Shown: positions 60,507 to 64,000 of the stretch, piece by piece
Position numbering within the stretch: position 1 is the first letter of the stretch
Layout of the letters: every line of letters starts with the position of its first letter
NCBI GenBank assembly: GCA_034766995.1
Contig: CM068315.1
Coordinates: 54,846,556 to 54,910,555, forward strand
Length of the DNA stretch: 64,000 nucleotides
Source of the DNA: Acanthacorydalis orientalis
Taxonomy: Eukaryota > Arthropoda > Insecta > Megaloptera > Corydalidae
Reading direction: 5' to 3'
Notes under the pieces: model-generated
Database searches by the model: none
Seen by the model: only the letters and a program-made list of their open reading frames with translations
What the model was told of the DNA's origin: nothing
Translations under genes and position numbers: made by a program

Positions 60507-60869
60507 CATAACAATACAAAATCATTAACAGAAAACATATATTTGTTATAACTTACTGAATTTTTGAAGCAAAGTAGCTAAATATTTAAAATTTTATAAT
60601 AATAATTAAATTCGAGTATGAGCATGTTAAATATGAAAATATAAAATAAATCATTCATAAAATTATTACACTAATTAAAATCAACTTTAAAATAAGGAGA
60701 GAATTTGAAAACGAATACAACGAATATTTAGTAAACAGTCATCATTGGTCGATTAACGGTAATAAATCAATCGTACGTCTCGTCTTCATGTGTTCTTTGT
60801 ATAGTTATTACTTGAAATAATCACTTCAGATATAGTTTACTGTTTCATTTACAAATGAATTATATGAAT

Positions 60870-61700
60870 CTGTTGCGAATTCCGTCCACATCTTTGAAAG
60901 TTTTAGACAAACTTTAATTATTAAATATAATCTCGAGTCGTTACCTGTAGACCTGAATTGAAATCACTTCTTAACACCATGTACTCGTATCGTGTTTAAA
61001 CAGAAACTTCCATAAATCAACGACCCGACGTCAGTACCAGAAACGAGGGTCCATTGTGTCCTACAACCCATTACCAGTTGAACAGCACATCTTCCGAAAC
61101 AAATCCATCTGTCGTGTGGAGTTCCCGTCGTACCAGAAACGATCTCGACGCACGCATATATATATGAAACGTTTTGTAAATAAATCCATCGAGTATAAAT
61201 CAGATGCGAGCACGGCCGAAAACAATGATTTACGATAACAATAACAATGGATAAATCACTACACGGCACAAAGTGTCATCGACACAATCGTCCACCGGTT
61301 CGTACATCACACACACACACACACGACCTTGTCCACGCAAATCCGTTGCCGCTAACAGAGTTCTTTGCACTGACCAGTGGCCGGCACAGCGAGAGGAGTC
61401 AGCTGACTCGCCTTGACCACGATGCACTAAGACAACGTACACACCGCCTCATATGTACTCACATTTATACACACCGGCCGAACACACGCGACGTCAACCA
61501 GTACACCTTTCATTTGATCCACGGATGCTGAAGTTTGCATCATGCACACCGTCCGTACCGGCTAACGCTCAGACGCGCTCGAACAATAAATAAATATTTG
61601 ACGGCTTTTGTTGCAACACAAATATTGTATGGGCTACTGTCGTGCCACACGTGAATTTAGTTCGTGTACATATTTAATCGCATTTCTAATAGGCACCGAA
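60870..61700 (-). promoter_or_regulatory. GC-rich island: candidate distal promoter and leader exon
   Basis: The longest CpG-containing stretch of the window (for example CGACCCGACGTCAGTACC, CCAGTGGCCGGCACAGCGAG, CACACCGGCCGAACACACGC, TCAGACGCGCTCG). On the minus strand a good donor, AAAT/GTGAGTACA, lies at 61463/61462, so an exon running down from about 61590 to 61463 is possible and would precede the Sb coding exon by a 27.5 kb intron. GAGTCAGCTGACTC at about 61396 is an extended palindrome holding an E-box. The open frames of 70-100 codons on both strands show no family. It could equally be the promoter of another gene outside the window. Confidence 0.35.
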
Positions 61701-62143
61701 AGTAGAATGACTCAACTATCAATTAACATAATTATCTACAAAGCTCTTTCTCTATTGAAACAGTCTTATTAACCGACTTATTTAAGAAACGATTCAAAAC
61801 GAACGCTCGTTTACTACTCGACGAACATTGATTTTTCCAAAAAAATATATAATATAGTCATTATAATAGGACTTAAACTTATCACACATGGATTAGTAAT
61901 CCGTTCGATTGCTTTATCCGTTCTGAACATTTAATCACTGAATCAAAAAAATAATTAACCAGTTTATAAAAAAACTGTTTCTAAAAATCCATTAGAAATT
62001 TTTATTTTTATAAATGCTTACATAGATAAAGTATTATTTAGAATAAACTATATTTCAGAAATAAGTCGATCCCTATCCACCATTAATTTTCAATATCCTC
62101 ATACTAATAGACAATAGTCAAGTATTGTATTTTTTGATAAATA

Positions 62144-62225
62144 TTATGTTGGTACGAAAATAATTGCGATTTTTGTTTTCTGAATTCTGACCTTTCCGAT
62201 TTTTTCAATCAGTGACATTCCATCG
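62144..62225 (+). mobile_element. Mariner-like relic, 5' terminus only
   Basis: TTATGTTGGTACGAAAATAA after a TA, then TTGCGATTTTTGTTTTCTGAATTC as in the other copies. Homology ends where the 162-bp-period repeat begins. Confidence 0.7.
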
Positions 62226-62472
62226 TTGAAAATTTATACATTAACGACTATTTAAAATTTTCTATTTTTATACATTAGATATTTCTTTTAACTAATGTTT
62301 CCTTGTGTCTTTTTGGATTCTTTTATTTTTCATGTTTGGGTATTGACTTTAAAATAATATTAATAGTTAGTAACACTTCATTCATTTTTGAAAATTTATA
62401 AATTAACGACTATTTAAAATTTTATATTTTTATACATTAGATATTTCTTTTAGCTAATGTTTCCTTGTGTCT
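62226..62472. repeat. Two 85-bp direct repeats, period 162 bp
   Basis: TTGAAAATTTATACATTAAC starts at 62226 and, with few changes, at 62388. Both copies end in TTTCCTTGTGTCT (62310 and 62472). The 77-base spacer is unique, so this is a partly decayed tandem duplication. Confidence 0.85.
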
Positions 62473-62653
62473 CTAAAATTGTACTTGTTCGATTTTTACA
62501 GCCAAATTCATTTGTCACATTCAAATACCTTCATAAATTAAACTGAAAATACGAATTTTGTTTTCAATTTCAATTTTATTAGAAGTTAAATTATCTGAAA
62601 ATCTCATTCAATTCAAAACAAGTAAAGTAATTATAAATCAATAGTAGTAAATA

Positions 62654-63434
62654 TTAGGTTGGTAGAGAAATACTTGCGGTTTTTGTTTTCTCAATTCTAA
62701 TTTTATTTTTTCCATCAATGTGTCAGTTCATCGTGTTCATATTAATATCATTTTAAAGTGTATTTTTCGGTCTGTATTTTGGTAACATCGTCTTTGGTTT
62801 TATTATTAATTTTACTTCAAATTGGGCTATTGAATTGAAGATGGAAAAGAAGGCAATAAGAGCATTTTTGAATGAGTTCAAAAGGGGTGGTAGAGCAACA
62901 GAAATTGCTCGTAAACTAAACGATACTTTTGGTGTGGGTACTGTTAAGGACTGTACGTTTTGACTAGTGGTAAAGTTGATAAATAGTAGTGAGGTAGGTA
63001 GTAATTTGACTAGTAGTGAAGTAAGATAAATATTGTTTTCACAAGTTTCATTTATATAAGGGTGAGGGTTGGCATTTCATTTTAAAATTTATCTAACATC
63101 TCTATCAGTACAGTTGCTTTCTTAAAAATAAGTTTCTGAGTATATACTTTATAATTGAATAAAAATCAATTGTAAAATTTTGTTTCATTTCTCAGCAACA
63201 TAGAATATTGTGTTAAAATATTTTTCTTCCTTCCAAAGATAGGCATGAAAAGAGTCTTTCATCTTTATTTTAATTATAACCTTTCATATTAACCAAATCG
63301 ATGTTACCAAAATACAGACCGAAAAATTCACTTCAAAATAATATTAACATGAACAGGATGAAATGACACTTTAATTGAAATGAATTAAGGCTAGAACTCA
63401 AAGGAAAACAGCAATTATTTTCCTAGCAACTTAA
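62654..63434. mobile_element. Palindromic mariner derivative with two 5' ends (781 bp)
   Basis: The left arm starts TTAGGTTGGTAGAGAAATAC after TA (62652-62653). The right arm, read in reverse complement, starts TTAAGTTGCTAGGAAAATAA and is followed by TA at 63435-63436. Both arms carry the same 5' leader for about 150 bases, including a version of TTTTTCGGTCTGTATTTTGG and GGTAACATCG. The right end is therefore a second, inverted 5' end rather than the normal 3' end. The left arm continues into a short transposase start (62841). Matching TA flanks suggest it moved as one unit, but TA is common here. Confidence 0.78.
62841..62963 (+). pseudogene. Truncated mariner transposase N-terminus (40 codons)
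   Basis: ATG at 62841 opens MEKKAIRAFLNEFKRGGRAT, continuing EIARKLNDTFGVGTVKDCTF and stop. It matches the first helix-turn-helix of mellifera-type mariner transposases (EFKxG..A.E.ARxxNxxFGxGTV). The family protein is about 345 residues, so nearly nine tenths is missing. If translated it would be a stand-alone DNA-binding fragment; this is more likely an inert relic. Confidence 0.75.
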
Positions 63435-63570
63435 TACTATTAGATGTAGATATATTCTATGATAAAACTCAAAAGTACACGAAATCACGGTATAAATTTG
63501 TTCTGTTTTTATTCAATCGTGAAGTTGTGATTGAACAATTTTTAGTGCAGTCAAAATTTTCTACTATTAA

Positions 63571-63642
63571 CTCTTTGTACTCCGTAGGTGCCGCTATTGT
63601 GCCATTTATTACCAGTGCAATAAAGATTCGCAGTGCAAATGA
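63571..63642. mobile_element. 72-bp TTAA-flanked miniature piggyBac-type element
   Basis: TTAA at 63567-63570 and 63643-63646 flank inverted ends: CTCTTTGTACTCCG on the left and, in reverse complement, TCATTTGCACTGCG on the right. TTAA duplication and short CYCTTTG-type ends are diagnostic of the piggyBac group. The interior is too short to code. The inverted ends match at about 10 of 14 positions. Confidence 0.65.
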
Positions 63643-63769
63643 TTAAAAACAAATCAGAAATTATTTTTTTTTATTCTTACAAGTAATTTTTAAAATAAAT
63701 TAGAACACTTGAACGATAGAATAAAAAAAATATTTTGCTGTATAAGATTATTGTTCATAATTGTAAAAC

Positions 63770-63770
<1 letters not shown>

Positions 63771-63809
<39 letters not shown>
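63771..63809. repeat. (TA)n microsatellite
   Basis: TA run near the right window edge; the remaining 190 bases are AT-rich with nothing recognised. Confidence 0.93.
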
Positions 63810-63811
<2 letters not shown>

Positions 63812-64000
63812 TTTCACAATCTTATAAAATCGTAATAAATTTTTCCTAAAAAAATTTATATGAATTAAAATATAATTTTCACTATAAAAAAAGTACTTGT
63901 ATCAACATTCCTAAGGTTATCGCTACATGTTTCCAATAACTGCAAAGAAAATCTGAATAATAACTAACATTCGATCTTGTGTAGATAGCATTTTTGCAAA

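Noticed and set aside
60964..61442. 70- and 101-codon minus-strand frames in the GC-rich island
   Set aside because: Higher GC lowers stop frequency on both strands; frames overlap on both strands and contain a CA repeat. No family recognised.
1..64000. CRISPR arrays, operons, prophage or bacterial defence systems
   Set aside because: Spliced gene with GT..AG introns, insect transposons and microsatellites show a eukaryotic nuclear genome; no regularly spaced repeat-spacer pattern is present.

Overview
The window looks like nuclear DNA of an insect, most likely a hymenopteran and perhaps a bee. It is very AT-rich, crowded with long (TA)n microsatellites and littered with small mariner-type transposon relics. 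Its only confidently recognised protein-coding gene is split into widely spaced, GC-richer exons with GT..AG introns. The order-level assignment is inferred from composition and transposon content; no species can be named from the sequence alone.

The gene is an ortholog of Stubble (Sb), the epithelial serine protease. It lies on the minus strand from the start codon at 33941 down to the stop at 4733. Nine coding exons join in frame with no internal stop: 33848-33949, 26249-26876, 24833-25044, 23167-23694, 22144-22229, 19151-19257, 7266-7563, 6731-6880 and 4733-4867. They encode 745 residues. In order these give an N-terminal hydrophobic segment, a six-cysteine disulfide-knot (clip-like) domain, a roughly 400-residue Pro/Ser/Thr-rich stalk with a polyglutamine run, and a complete trypsin-like S1 domain with cleavage site R501/I502, catalytic H548/D598/S696 and S1-pocket D690. 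The eight bases upstream of the start are exonic, so at least one more 5' exon lies upstream. A GC-rich island at about 60.9-61.7 kb, with a minus-strand GTGAGT donor, is one candidate promoter and leader exon.

Layout: 1-4.7 kb is intergenic, downstream of Sb. 4.7-34 kb is the Sb coding span, with an 11.6 kb intron (7564-19150) and a 7.0 kb intron (26877-33847). 34-64 kb is upstream of the first recognised coding exon and has no convincing gene. It holds decayed transposons: a piggyBac-like relic at 35.5-36.4 kb, mariner relics at 40.7, 41.9, 45.7, 55.3-56.1 and 62.1-63.4 kb, a hAT-like miniature element at 60.2 kb and a 72-bp TTAA-flanked miniature element at 63.6 kb.

The items most worth a second look are non-genic. 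They include a 781-bp mariner derivative whose two ends are both copies of the 5' end, a family of at least eight short mariner derivatives sharing TTAGGTTGGTAG-type ends, a hairpin element at 18.45-18.63 kb, and a perfect 18-bp stem at 56.28 kb. Others are a diverged tandem duplication built around (TA)n cores (10.5-12.65 kb), a TATA-box plus splice-donor module inside the large Sb intron (12.93-13.03 kb), and several GC-richer islands that may be enhancers or promoters. I found no prokaryotic system, CRISPR array, rRNA or convincing tRNA.
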